11,501 bases of DNA from assembly GCA_003133205.1 (NCBI GenBank), contig PKWK01000169.1:1-11501 (forward strand), read 5' to 3'. Numbering within the stretch: position 1 is the first letter of the stretch; every line of letters begins with the position of its first letter. Of this stretch, positions 1 through 6,506 are shown in pieces. Made by a program: the position numbers and the translations under genes. The stretch is from Granulicella sp. GTDB lineage: Bacteria; Acidobacteriota; Terriglobia; Terriglobales; Acidobacteriaceae. Under the pieces are notes generated by a model. It was not told the DNA's origin and ran no database searches. It saw only the letters and a program-made list of their open reading frames with translations.

Positions 1-266
1 AACTTGTGCAGAGATTCCCTAAGTCGCGTGTGAGAGTAGCGCGATTTCCCACTGTCCAACCGCAACGCCTCATACTCTCCCTCAAACTTATTTAGATTGA
101 ATCCACTCGCATCTTTCCAGAATGACCACCAGTCAGTTTGCATCTTTGTTGCGGGATTCTCTCCGATGACGATAACCGTGCATGACTCCGGCCGGCCCTC
201 ACAGACAAACGGTCTCTCATAGCAAGGTTTCTTAATCGTCTTGTGCAGGTATTCAGTCAAGTCCAT
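1..266 (-). CDS. Hypothetical protein, 5' part only; possible uracil-DNA-glycosylase-like family
   Basis: An open minus-strand frame begins at an ATG (264-266) and runs off the left edge without a stop, giving 88 complete residues. The protein starts MDLTEYLHKTIKK and contains CYERPFVCEG, then VIVIGENPATKM, TDWWSFWKD, and SRYSHTRLRESLHK at the edge. A hydrophobic beta strand followed by G-x-NPAT resembles the first motif of the uracil-DNA glycosylase superfamily. I recall similar proteins annotated as hypothetical or UDG-like, but function cannot be assigned from this fragment. An AAGGAG lies 14 nt upstream of this ATG, rather far. An in-frame ATG at 300-302 would add 12 residues (MVESRQGVTDIN) but has no clear ribosome binding site. 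Codon use (AGG, AGA, CTA, TTG, AAT) and lower G+C differ from the rest of the window and may indicate acquisition by transfer. It is divergent from the esterase gene. Confidence 0.72.
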   Translation of the reverse strand, partial: MDLTEYLHKTIKKPCYERPFVCEGRPESCTVIVIGENPATKMQTDWWSFWKDASGFNLNKFEGEYEALRLDSGKSRYSHTRLRESLHK

Positions 267-325
267 GTTAATGTCCGTTACTCCTTGTCGTGACTCTACC
301 ATTCGGCCCGATGAAGCATATCTAA

Positions 326-341
326 CCCTCGCAATCGAGGG
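326..341. other. Short perfect inverted repeat in a divergent intergenic region
   Basis: CCCTCG and CGAGGG (6 bp) flank a four-base CAAT loop, in the space between the left-edge gene and the esterase gene. No T-run follows on either strand, so it does not look like a terminator. It could be an operator or a transcript hairpin, but 6-bp repeats also arise by chance in GC-rich DNA. Confidence 0.35.
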
Positions 342-372
342 CACACAGGACGGATCACCTCGGAGACGAAAG

Positions 373-401
373 GTTACAACCATAGGCGGGATGAGCATAA
401 T
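373..401 (+). promoter_or_regulatory. Candidate sigma70-type promoter of the esterase gene
   Basis: GTTACA at 373-378 matches four of six positions of the -35 consensus. CATAAT at 396-401 matches five of six positions of the -10 consensus. The spacer is exactly 17 nt. Transcription would start near 408, leaving a leader of about 20 nt that contains the GAGGAG ribosome binding site at 415-420. This is a motif match only. Confidence 0.4.
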
Positions 402-428
402 GGTGAGGCAATTCGAGGAGTGTTGACG

Positions 429-1568
429 ATGATGACGAAGATTTTCTATGTACCGGCTTTCGCAGCGGCGTTGATCCTGTCCTGCGCGGGATCGACTCTC
501 GCGCAAGTTCAGACCGAGGTACCTCCGGTTGTGCCCGGCGCAAAGCCTGTAGCGTTCGAGCACATCAAGATTCACGGCGCCGCGCTGGAAGGAAATCTGG
601 AAGGCGACGCCGTCGACCGCGACGTCCTGGTCTTCCTGCCTCCCAGCTACGCCGCCGACAAGTCACGCCGCTACCCGGTGGTGTATGCCTTGCACGGCTA
701 TTCCATCGGCGCCGAGCAGTGGAGCCACGAGATCCATGTGCCGCAGACGATCGAGGGCGCCTTCGCCCAGGGCGTGAAGGAGATGATTGTCGTGTTGCCC
801 GACTCCAAAACCGTGCACGGCGGATCCATGTACTCCAGTTCGGTCACCACCGGCGACTTCGAAGAGTTCATCGCCCACGACGTCGTCGCCTACATCGACG
901 CGCACTACCGCACCATTCCCAACCGCACGAGCCGCGGCCTGGTAGGCCATTCCATGGGAGGCTATGGTGCCAGCCGCATCGGCATGAAGCATACCGACGT
1001 GTTCGGCAGCCTGTACATCATGAGCCCCTGCTGCATGTCGGCGCGGGGTGCCGGACCTGCCAACTCCGCCAGCGACAAGGCTCTGGAGGCAGTAAAGACG
1101 CCCGCGGATTCGGCCAGCCTGCCCTTCGGTCTGCGCACTCAGCTTGCTTCCGCAGCCGCATGGTCGCCCGATCCGAAGAATCCGCCGCTCTACCTAGATC
1201 TACCGACCAAGGATGGCGTGCCCCAGCCGGATGTGATCGCTAAATGGGCGGCCAACGCTCCGCTGGCCTTCGTCGACCAGTACATCGGCAATCTGCGCCA
1301 ATATCGCGCCATCGCAATGGATGTGGGCGACCAGGACGGTTTGCGAATCGATGCGGGCAAGCTGCATGACATCCTCGACCGCTACAACGTCGCCAACACC
1401 TTCGAGATCTACCACGGCACTCATACCAGTGCCGTAGCTGACCGCATGCAAAACCACGTTTTACCGTTCTTCAGTCAAACCTGTGTGCTGCGAAGAACTG
1501 TCGGTAAGCTCATCCACCCACCTTGGGCAGCCCATATGCAACGCTCGTCAAGTTCGTTAAACGAGTAA
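429..1568 (+). CDS. Secreted alpha/beta-hydrolase esterase (esterase D / feruloyl-esterase-like family)
   Basis: A predicted exported carboxylesterase of the esterase-D fold, 379 aa from the ATG at 429. That start sits 8 nt after GAGGAG (415-420). A GTG at 420 is in frame but overlaps the ribosome binding site. Residues 1-25 form a signal peptide, with likely cleavage at STLA|QVQ. The core shows RYPVVYALHGYS (about 81-92, oxyanion strand), the nucleophile elbow GHSMGG with Ser175, an acidic loop DVGDQDG (Asp301 or Asp303), and YHGTHTS with likely catalytic His332. Relatives hydrolyse acyl or aryl esters, including feruloyl and acetyl esters of plant polysaccharides; the substrate here is unknown. 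The last 25 or so residues after PFFSQ (CVLRRTVGKL...SSSSLNE) do not resemble a family C-terminus. A one-base shift at 1477-1479 would give a more natural ending at 1507. The gene is monocistronic, ending at a hairpin shared with the convergent gene. Confidence 0.85.
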   Translation: MMTKIFYVPAFAAALILSCAGSTLAQVQTEVPPVVPGAKPVAFEHIKIHGAALEGNLEGDAVDRDVLVFLPPSYAADKSRRYPVVYALHGYSIGAEQWSHEIHVPQTIEGAFAQGVKEMIVVLPDSKTVHGGSMYSSSVTTGDFEEFIAHDVVAYIDAHYRTIPNRTSRGLVGHSMGGYGASRIGMKHTDVFGSLYIMSPCCMSARGAGPANSASDKALEAVKTPADSASLPFGLRTQLASAAAWSPDPKNPPLYLDLPTKDGVPQPDVIAKWAANAPLAFVDQYIGNLRQYRAIAMDVGDQDGLRIDAGKLHDILDRYNVANTFEIYHGTHTSAVADRMQNHVLPFFSQTCVLRRTVGKLIHPPWAAHMQRSSSSLNE

Positions 1569-1594
1569 GCGAGGGTGCCGCCGAGGCCACTACT

Positions 1595-1636
1595 CCATGA
1601 CACAGCCGCCCCATTGAGCAGGGCGGCTGTCATGTG
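1595..1636. terminator. Hairpin terminator between convergent genes
   Basis: ACAGCCGCCC (1602-1611) pairs perfectly with GGGCGGCTGT (1621-1630) around a nine-base loop. With a two-base CA bulge on the left arm, the stem extends outward through CATGA/TCATG. There is no U-tract on either side, so intrinsic activity is uncertain. Its place between the ends of the esterase gene and the convergent small secreted protein gene suits bidirectional transcript ending or 3'-end protection. Confidence 0.6.
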
Positions 1637-1675
1637 TCGTCGGAAGCGCTGGATCCGCGGCGTGTCCGCGATGGA

Positions 1676-2011
1676 TTAGCGCCGGTCGGTGTCGGGATGG
1701 TAGCCGCGCGTGCCCTGCCATCCCTGCTGATAGCCATAGTCGTGGGCTTTGCGATCATCGTCATTGCGATAGGTGTGTTCGTGGGCCGGACGCTGCGTCT
1801 TCCGCCCGTAGTCCTGATAGCCTTCGCGGTTGCCGAGTGCGTAGTACTTGTTCTTGGAATAGTCAGGATGCTGGACCTGCGTGTTGGTCTGCCGCTGCTG
1901 ATCGTTGTTGTACTGTCTCTGTTCCTGTGCTCCCGCAACGGATGCTGGCAGGGCGGTCAAAGCCGTAGCCAAAGCTGCTGTTGCCGCGATACTGGTGAAT
2001 GCAATCTTCAT
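1676..2011 (-). CDS. Small secreted Gln/Tyr/Asp-rich protein, function unknown
   Basis: Start chosen at the ATG 2009-2011, preceded by a perfect AGGAGG (2017-2022) with a 5-nt spacer, giving 111 aa. The frame stays open upstream to 2110, but that extension is not protein-like. Residues 1-28 are a classic signal peptide (MKIAFTS, then an Ala/Leu core, then ASVAGA|QEQ). The mature part of about 83 residues is hydrophilic and rich in Q, Y, D, N and R, with YYALGNREGYQDY (56-68) and the related YGYQQGWQG (92-100). The aromatic-Gly-aromatic spacing (Y-x-x-G-x-x-x-G-Y/W) looks like a short repeated motif. I recall comparable small exported proteins in acidobacterial genomes but know no function. 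It has no cysteines, no lipobox and no transmembrane segment after cleavage. It is divergent from recG and convergent with the esterase gene. Confidence 0.75.
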   Translation of the reverse strand: MKIAFTSIAATAALATALTALPASVAGAQEQRQYNNDQQRQTNTQVQHPDYSKNKYYALGNREGYQDYGRKTQRPAHEHTYRNDDDRKAHDYGYQQGWQGTRGYHPDTDRR

Positions 2012-2178
2012 TACTTCCTCCTGATGCGAACCGAAGCGATTCTTTATCGCGACTCTTAGTTCGATGCCGAATTGACCCTCGGTGCGAATCGAATTCACTC
2101 TTTTCACCAATGTCGTCTCATCTCCACGTTTCAGACGGTTTACACCGGGTGAAGCCGCCGACTTGGTAGCATCGGTGT
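2012..2178. other. Divergent intergenic region between the small secreted protein gene and recG
   Basis: This holds the start signals of two divergent genes. The only strong signal is the AGGAGG of the minus-strand gene. A perfect small hairpin, GCGAT-TCTTT-ATCGC (2036-2050), would lie in that gene's leader. On the plus strand TTGACC (2074-2079) could serve as a -35 element for recG, but no good -10 follows at the right distance. recG lacks a clear Shine-Dalgarno sequence. Confidence 0.35.
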
Positions 2179-4554
2179 GTGCTGGAACTCTCTACGCCGG
2201 TGAAGTTTGTAAAACGAATAGGCGAACGCATCGCCGCAGGGCTCGCCACTCGCGGCGTGGAGACGGTCGAAGACCTGCTCTATCACCTCCCCTTCCGCTA
2301 CGAAGATCGCCTGAACCCGCGCCCCATGGCCGAGCTGGTCGCGGGAACCATGGCGTCGGTGATCGGCGAGGTGCGCGGCACCGTGCTGCTCCGCACGCGC
2401 TCCGGCCCCATCTTCGAGATGACGCTGGGCCAGGGCCTTGGCACCGTGAAGTGCATGTGGTTCCACGGGGCGTATCTGAAAGACCGTTTCAAGCTGGGGC
2501 AGATGGTCGCGCTGTACGGCAAGCTCGAACCGTCTCGCTCGGCGATGGCGGCGGCCGCTGCGGGAACGCTGGGTGCGAGCGCGGGCCGCTTCAAGATGAT
2601 CCAGCCGCAGTTCGAGATCCTCCCCGAGCCGGGCGCCACCGGGGCAGACGCGGAGTTCGCGATGCTCGAGATGGGCCGCATCGTCCCTGTCTACGAGAGT
2701 CTCGGCGGGACAACACCCTGGGGCGCGAAGCTGACCTCGAAATGGATGCGCCGCGTCGTCTGGAGCGTCTTCGAAGAGTTGGTTGAGAATCAAGTCAGCG
2801 AGTCAACGATCGAGACGCTTCCTGCCGCGATGCTCAAGCGGCTTGGCCTGCCGTCGCGGATGGAAGCGCTGAAGGCCGTCCACTTCCCCGAAGCCGGCAC
2901 GCCGATGGTCGAGCTGATGAGCGCCACTACGCCCGCGCACAAGCGCCTCATCTTCGAAGAGCTCTTCTACCTCGAACTTGGCCTCGAACTGAAGCGCCGC
3001 CGTATGCGCGAGCGCATCGGAACCGCCTTCACTACCGGCCCTGCAGTGCGCGAGGCGATCAAGCAGGTGCTTCCCTTCCATCCCACGGCGGCGCAAAAAC
3101 GTGTCCTCGGCGAGATCGTCGCCGACATGCGCAAACCGCAGCCCATGCGCCGTCTGCTGCAGGGCGATGTGGGATCGGGAAAGACGATCGTCGCCATGCA
3201 GGCCGCGCTGGTCGCCATCGAGAACGGCGCCCAGGTCGCGCTGATGGCGCCCACCGAGATCCTCGCCACGCAACACTACCTCTCCGCGCGCAAGCTGCTC
3301 GCAGACGCCGTCTCGCCCAGCACCGGGCGACCGTACAAGGTCGTGCTTCTTACCGGCTCGCTCGACCCCGCGACCAAGCGCCAGACGCAGGGCCGCATCA
3401 TGCGCGGCGACGCACAGTTCGTCATCGGCACCCACGCTCTACAGGAGGACAAAGCCGACTTCGCCAACCTCGGCCTGGTCATCGTCGACGAGCAGCATCG
3501 CTTCGGTGTGCAGCAGCGCTTCAAGCTGATGCGCAAGCCCGGCGCGGATGGCAAGATCACCGACCCCGACGTCCTCGCCATGACCGCAACGCCCATCCCG
3601 CGGACTTTGGCACTGACCCTGTACGGAGACTTGGACGTTAGCGTCATCGACGAGATGCCTCCGGGACGCACGCCCATCGTTACCCGCCGCACCACCGAGG
3701 ATCGCGCCGCCGACGTATGGGATTTTGTGCGCAAACAAGTTACACAAGGCCGTCAGGCTTACCTTGTCTACCCGGTGATCGAAGGAACAAAGGACGATCA
3801 GCCGGAACTGGATTTTGCGCGTGATGAGATCGAAGAGCAAGCTAGCGAGTCAGCCCGCCAGCAAGTCAGCAAGTTAGCGAAGAAGAGCGGCGCGACGAGG
3901 GGTAAGACAGCGAAGACAGAAAAGCTGTTCGCGGAAAAAACGAAGCTGCGCTCGGCGACGGAGATGTTCGATGAACTCCGCGCCGGTGCGTTGCACGGCC
4001 TGCGTCTCGGCCTGCTGCATGGCCGCCTCAGCGCGGACGAGAAAGAAGTCACCATGGCGCGATTCAAGCGTGGCGAGATCGATGTGCTGGTCGCAACCAC
4101 TGTGATCGAAGTCGGCGTCGACGTGGCCAACGCGAGCGTGATGGTGATCGACCATGCCGAGCGTTTCGGCCTGGCACAGTTGCACCAGCTCCGCGGGCGC
4201 GTCGGGCGCGGCGCAGCAAAGAGCTACTGCATCCTGATGACCGGCGAAAAGATTACGGAGCAAGCCGACGAGCGTTTGAACGCGATGGTCGCCACGCAGA
4301 ACGGCTTCGAACTCGCCGAGCTTGACCTGCAGCAGCGCGGCCCCGGCGAGTTCTTCGGCACGCGCCAGACCGGCCTGCCCGAGTTCCGCGTCGCCAACCT
4401 CCTGCGCGACCGCGCCCTCCTCGAACTCGCCAAAGCCGAAGCCGAACGCTTCGCCGCCAAGCCCGACCCCACCATCCGGCCAGCCGAAATCACCGCCGTC
4501 TGGGACCGTCTGAAGCACCAATGGCAGCGCCGCTATGGCCTCGTCGAAGCCTAG
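2179..4554 (+). CDS. recG: ATP-dependent DNA helicase RecG
   Basis: RecG is a double-stranded DNA translocase that regresses stalled replication forks and branch-migrates recombination intermediates. The product is 791 aa, longer than the roughly 690 aa of E. coli RecG. The start is GTG 2179, the first start codon after an in-frame TAG at 2167. Residues about 55-150 form the OB-fold wedge domain that splits forks. Helicase motifs follow: Walker A GDVGSGKT (329-336), PTEILATQH (358-366), Walker B DEQHRFG (437-443), TATPIPRT (469-476), ATTVIEVGVDV (639-649) and the arginine-finger region QLRGRVGRG (670-678). QQRGPGEFFGTRQTGLPE (718-735) belongs to the translocation (TRG) region typical of RecG. 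Part of the extra length is a charged Lys/Glu/Ala-rich insertion at about 541-595 in helicase domain 2, encoded partly by an octanucleotide repeat. No other gene is co-transcribed; the downstream gene is convergent. Confidence 0.97.
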   Translation: MLELSTPVKFVKRIGERIAAGLATRGVETVEDLLYHLPFRYEDRLNPRPMAELVAGTMASVIGEVRGTVLLRTRSGPIFEMTLGQGLGTVKCMWFHGAYLKDRFKLGQMVALYGKLEPSRSAMAAAAAGTLGASAGRFKMIQPQFEILPEPGATGADAEFAMLEMGRIVPVYESLGGTTPWGAKLTSKWMRRVVWSVFEELVENQVSESTIETLPAAMLKRLGLPSRMEALKAVHFPEAGTPMVELMSATTPAHKRLIFEELFYLELGLELKRRRMRERIGTAFTTGPAVREAIKQVLPFHPTAAQKRVLGEIVADMRKPQPMRRLLQGDVGSGKTIVAMQAALVAIENGAQVALMAPTEILATQHYLSARKLLADAVSPSTGRPYKVVLLTGSLDPATKRQTQGRIMRGDAQFVIGTHALQEDKADFANLGLVIVDEQHRFGVQQRFKLMRKPGADGKITDPDVLAMTATPIPRTLALTLYGDLDVSVIDEMPPGRTPIVTRRTTEDRAADVWDFVRKQVTQGRQAYLVYPVIEGTKDDQPELDFARDEIEEQASESARQQVSKLAKKSGATRGKTAKTEKLFAEKTKLRSATEMFDELRAGALHGLRLGLLHGRLSADEKEVTMARFKRGEIDVLVATTVIEVGVDVANASVMVIDHAERFGLAQLHQLRGRVGRGAAKSYCILMTGEKITEQADERLNAMVATQNGFELAELDLQQRGPGEFFGTRQTGLPEFRVANLLRDRALLELAKAEAERFAAKPDPTIRPAEITAVWDRLKHQWQRRYGLVEA
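2788..2811 (+). repeat. Degenerate octamer repeat in recG, copy 1
   Basis: Three octamers in phase: AATCAAGT, CAGCGAGT, CAACGATC. They encode part of NQVSESTIE between the wedge and helicase domains. The central unit is close to the octamers of the longer tract at 3835-3882, and both encode a Q-(V/A)-SES motif. With only three degenerate units this could be chance. Confidence 0.3.
3835..3882 (+). repeat. Degenerate tandem octanucleotide repeat in recG, copy 2
   Basis: Six consecutive octamers read GAGCAAGC, TAGCGAGT, CAGCCCGC, CAGCAAGT, CAGCAAGT, TAGCGAAG; two are identical. The tract encodes EQASESARQQVSKLAKK inside the RecG insertion. Eight is not a multiple of three, so gain or loss of one or two units would shift the frame, while three units would add eight residues. 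Confidence 0.5.
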
Positions 4555-4570
4555 CCGCTGAATTTTGAGT

Positions 4571-4609
4571 TGTCATTCTGAGCGTAGCGAAGAACCCCCG
4601 TATTTTTCC
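4571..4609. repeat. Dispersed intergenic repeat-like element (TGTCATTCTGAGCG family)
   Basis: The sequence TGTCATTCTGAGCGTAGCGA, followed by AGAACCCCCGTATTTTTCC, lies between the convergent ends of recG and moaC. I recognise its core (GTCATTCTGAGCG-x-AGCGAAGAA) as resembling a short repeat recurring between genes of Acidobacteriota and some other phyla. That is recalled knowledge and only one copy is visible here. Palindromic character is weak (outer TTCT/AGAA), though the following C-run and T-run could help end recG transcripts. It encodes nothing. Confidence 0.55.
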
Positions 4610-4637
4610 CGGAGCGCCACTAGATCCGGTGGATTAC

Positions 4638-5105
4638 CTAGCCCCGCTTGTACTCCCCGCTCTTCCCGCCGCTCTTGCTCACCAGCGCCACCTCGCGAAT
4701 CCGTATGCCCTTGTCCAGCGCCTTGGTCATGTCGTACACGGTAAGCGCTGCGACGGAAGCCGCCACCATCGCCTCCATCTCGACGCCCGTGCCTGCCACC
4801 GTCGCCGCCGTCGCCTTGATCCTTACGCCGCCCTCAACCACCGCCGCCTCGACATCCACAAAGCTCAGCGCAATCGGATGGCACATCGGAATCAGCGACG
4901 CCGTCTGCTTTGCCGCCTGAATCCCCGCGAAACGCGCCACCTCCAGCGGATTCCCCTTGGGATTCTCCGGCAGCGCCGCCAGCACCGCCTCGCTCAACTC
5001 TACGAACGCCTCCGCCACAGCCTCACGCCGCGTCGCCGCCTTCGCGCTCACATCCACCATGTGCGCCCGCCCCGCCTCGTCGTAATGCGACAACTTTTCA
5101 CTCAT
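4638..5105 (-). CDS. moaC: Cyclic pyranopterin monophosphate synthase MoaC
   Basis: MoaC converts 3',8-cyclo-7,8-dihydro-GTP, made by MoaA, into cyclic pyranopterin monophosphate in molybdenum cofactor synthesis. The protein has 155 aa, near the usual 155-165, and is complete from ATG 5105. Hallmarks are the N-terminal HMVDVSAKAATRREA, KGNPLEVARFAGIQAAKQT (50-68), LIPMCHPIALS (71-81), TGVEMEAMVAASVAALTVYD (106-125) and the C-terminal KSGGKSG (144-150). Residues matching the E. coli active site are present: Lys50, His76, Glu109, Glu111, Asp125 and Lys128. It begins 10 nt after the moeA stop, with only a weak ribosome binding site, so it is probably translated by coupling from moeA. The gene is intact, and confidence is high. 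Confidence 0.97.
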   Translation of the reverse strand: MSEKLSHYDEAGRAHMVDVSAKAATRREAVAEAFVELSEAVLAALPENPKGNPLEVARFAGIQAAKQTASLIPMCHPIALSFVDVEAAVVEGGVRIKATAATVAGTGVEMEAMVAASVAALTVYDMTKALDKGIRIREVALVSKSGGKSGEYKRG

Positions 5106-5115
5106 GCTTGGAAGC

Positions 5116-6372
5116 CTACCGCAGCAGCACCGTAATCACATCCCCAGTCCGCAAATCATGCCCATCCGGCAGCACCGCGTAGCAGTTCGCGCGCGCATTC
5201 GACGCCAGGTCGCCCGAGCCCTGCCAACTCACTAGCCGCACCTCCGGCTGCACCAGGTCATGGCGCAAGAACGCTGGCAGCAACCGCGTCAGTCCAGCCT
5301 TGCCGACAACATCCTCCGCCAGCGTGGCCTGCACAAACCTCGGCCCACCGACTCCTGCCCCGCACATCGCCCGCAGCAGCGGCTCAACGAAACAATGGAA
5401 CGTCACCTGCGTCGAAACCGGATTCCCCGGCAGCCCAAAGAAGTAGGTCCACTCACGTTCCTGCGTTGAGTCGCGTCCGGGCAGGCGTCCAAAGACGACC
5501 GGCTTTCCAGGCTGCATCTTTACGCCGGCAAAGAAGAACTCGGCGCGGAGCTTCGCCAGCACCTCCTCCACCAGGTCGTACTTTCCCGCTGAAACCCCAC
5601 CCGACAGCAGCAGCAGATCGCTCTTCCGCCCCTCGGCAATCCTCGCCCGCACATCCGCGAGCGTGTCCTGCGCAATCTCCAATCGCCGCGGCTGGCCACC
5701 CGCCGCCGCCACCAGCGCCGCAAGCGCATAGCCGTTCGAATTGCGAATCTGCTGCTCCTCCGGCGTCTGATCCACTTCGACCAGCTCGTCGCCGGTCGCC
5801 ACAATCGCCACCACCGGCCGCTTGCGCACCGCAATCTCCGCGCACCCACAAGCCGCCGCCACCGCGATCTCCGCCGCGCCCATCGCCGTTCCACGACCCA
5901 CCAGAACATCGCCCTGCCGAGCCTCGCTCCCGCGCCGCACGATATTCTCTCCCACTCTCAACTGACGCCCCGCCGCAGCCCACATCTCAGTCCTGCTTTG
6001 CTCCACGTGCTCGATCATCGCCACCGCGTCCGCACCTGCCGGAACCGCCGCCCCAGTCATGATCTCAATCGCCTGGCCGCTCGCCAGCGCGCCGCCGGCC
6101 CAGGCCTCACCCGCCCGCACCTGCCCCACCACCGCCAGACGATTCCCAGCCGTCCATTCTTCCGCACGCACCGCGAACCCATCCCGTGTCGCCCTGTCGA
6201 ATGGTGGCTGATCGCGATCAGCCGCCACATCCTCCGCCAGCACCCGTCCCGCCGAGGCCAGCAGCGCCACGCGGTCAATCCCGCCAACGTGCACCTCTGC
6301 CGCCTGGCGCAGCACAACCCCGAGCGCCTCGACGAACCCGAGAATCCGAGCCTCCGCTGTCGTCCCGCTCAT
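5116..6372 (-). CDS. moeA: Molybdopterin molybdenumtransferase MoeA
   Basis: MoeA inserts molybdate into adenylylated molybdopterin, the last step of basic Mo cofactor formation; it is cytosolic and usually dimeric. The product is 418 aa, close to the 411 of E. coli MoeA. Start ATG 6372 is preceded by GAGGAG (6378-6383) with a 5-nt spacer. Motifs in order: PPFDRATRDGFAVRA (56-70), IMTGAAVPAGADAV (104-117), VVAIVATGDEL (187-197) opening the MogA-like domain, IRNSNGYAL (209-217), LLLLSGGVSAGKYD (253-266), MQPGKPVVFG (286-295) and FFGLPGNPVSTQVTF (311-325). The C-terminal beta domain IV ends with GDVITVLLR. It forms a two-gene unit with moaC, but no moaA, moaD, moaE or mobA is in the window. Confidence 0.97.
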   Translation of the reverse strand: MSGTTAEARILGFVEALGVVLRQAAEVHVGGIDRVALLASAGRVLAEDVAADRDQPPFDRATRDGFAVRAEEWTAGNRLAVVGQVRAGEAWAGGALASGQAIEIMTGAAVPAGADAVAMIEHVEQSRTEMWAAAGRQLRVGENIVRRGSEARQGDVLVGRGTAMGAAEIAVAAACGCAEIAVRKRPVVAIVATGDELVEVDQTPEEQQIRNSNGYALAALVAAAGGQPRRLEIAQDTLADVRARIAEGRKSDLLLLSGGVSAGKYDLVEEVLAKLRAEFFFAGVKMQPGKPVVFGRLPGRDSTQEREWTYFFGLPGNPVSTQVTFHCFVEPLLRAMCGAGVGGPRFVQATLAEDVVGKAGLTRLLPAFLRHDLVQPEVRLVSWQGSGDLASNARANCYAVLPDGHDLRTGDVITVLLR

Positions 6373-6377
6373 TTGCG

Positions 6378-6383
6378 CTCCTC
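6378..6383 (-). promoter_or_regulatory. Ribosome binding site of moeA
   Basis: GAGGAG on the minus strand, 5 nt before the moeA ATG at 6372, fixes that start. The rest of the gap up to the TPR gene's terminator (6384-6454) holds CTG/CAG-rich sequence with a small GCTGC-AAGA-GCAGC hairpin. I see no convincing -35/-10 pair there. Confidence 0.6.
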
Positions 6384-6452
6384 ACACATATCGCAGCGCT
6401 GCTCCTGCTGCTCTTGCAGCTTTACACCTTGACACCCTGCCGCCATCATCCA

Positions 6453-6488
6453 AGAAAAAGGCCCCGGGCTTTAGCGCCCAGGGCCCTT
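6453..6488 (-). terminator. Rho-independent terminator of the TPR protein gene
   Basis: On the minus strand GGCCCTGGGC (6485-6476) pairs with GCCCGGGGCC (6469-6460), a 10-bp stem with one T-G wobble and a six-base loop (GCTAAA), followed at once by TTTTTC. This is a textbook intrinsic terminator 19 nt after the TPR gene's stop. It separates that gene from moeA-moaC. Confidence 0.9.
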
Positions 6489-6506
6489 CCATCCTTCAAC
6501 CGTTGC

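Noticed and set aside
241..426. A 61-codon plus-strand frame ahead of the esterase gene
   Set aside because: It overlaps the start of the better-supported left-edge minus-strand gene and the candidate promoter, and has no ribosome binding site or recognisable composition.
2012..2110. N-terminal extension of the small secreted protein
   Set aside because: The ATG at 2011 has a perfect AGGAGG and begins a signal peptide; the upstream residues are not family-like.
3799..3963. RecG insertion considered as an intein or inserted domain
   Set aside because: It is only about 55 residues, has no Cys/Ser splice-junction motifs or folded-domain pattern, and looks like a charged linker.
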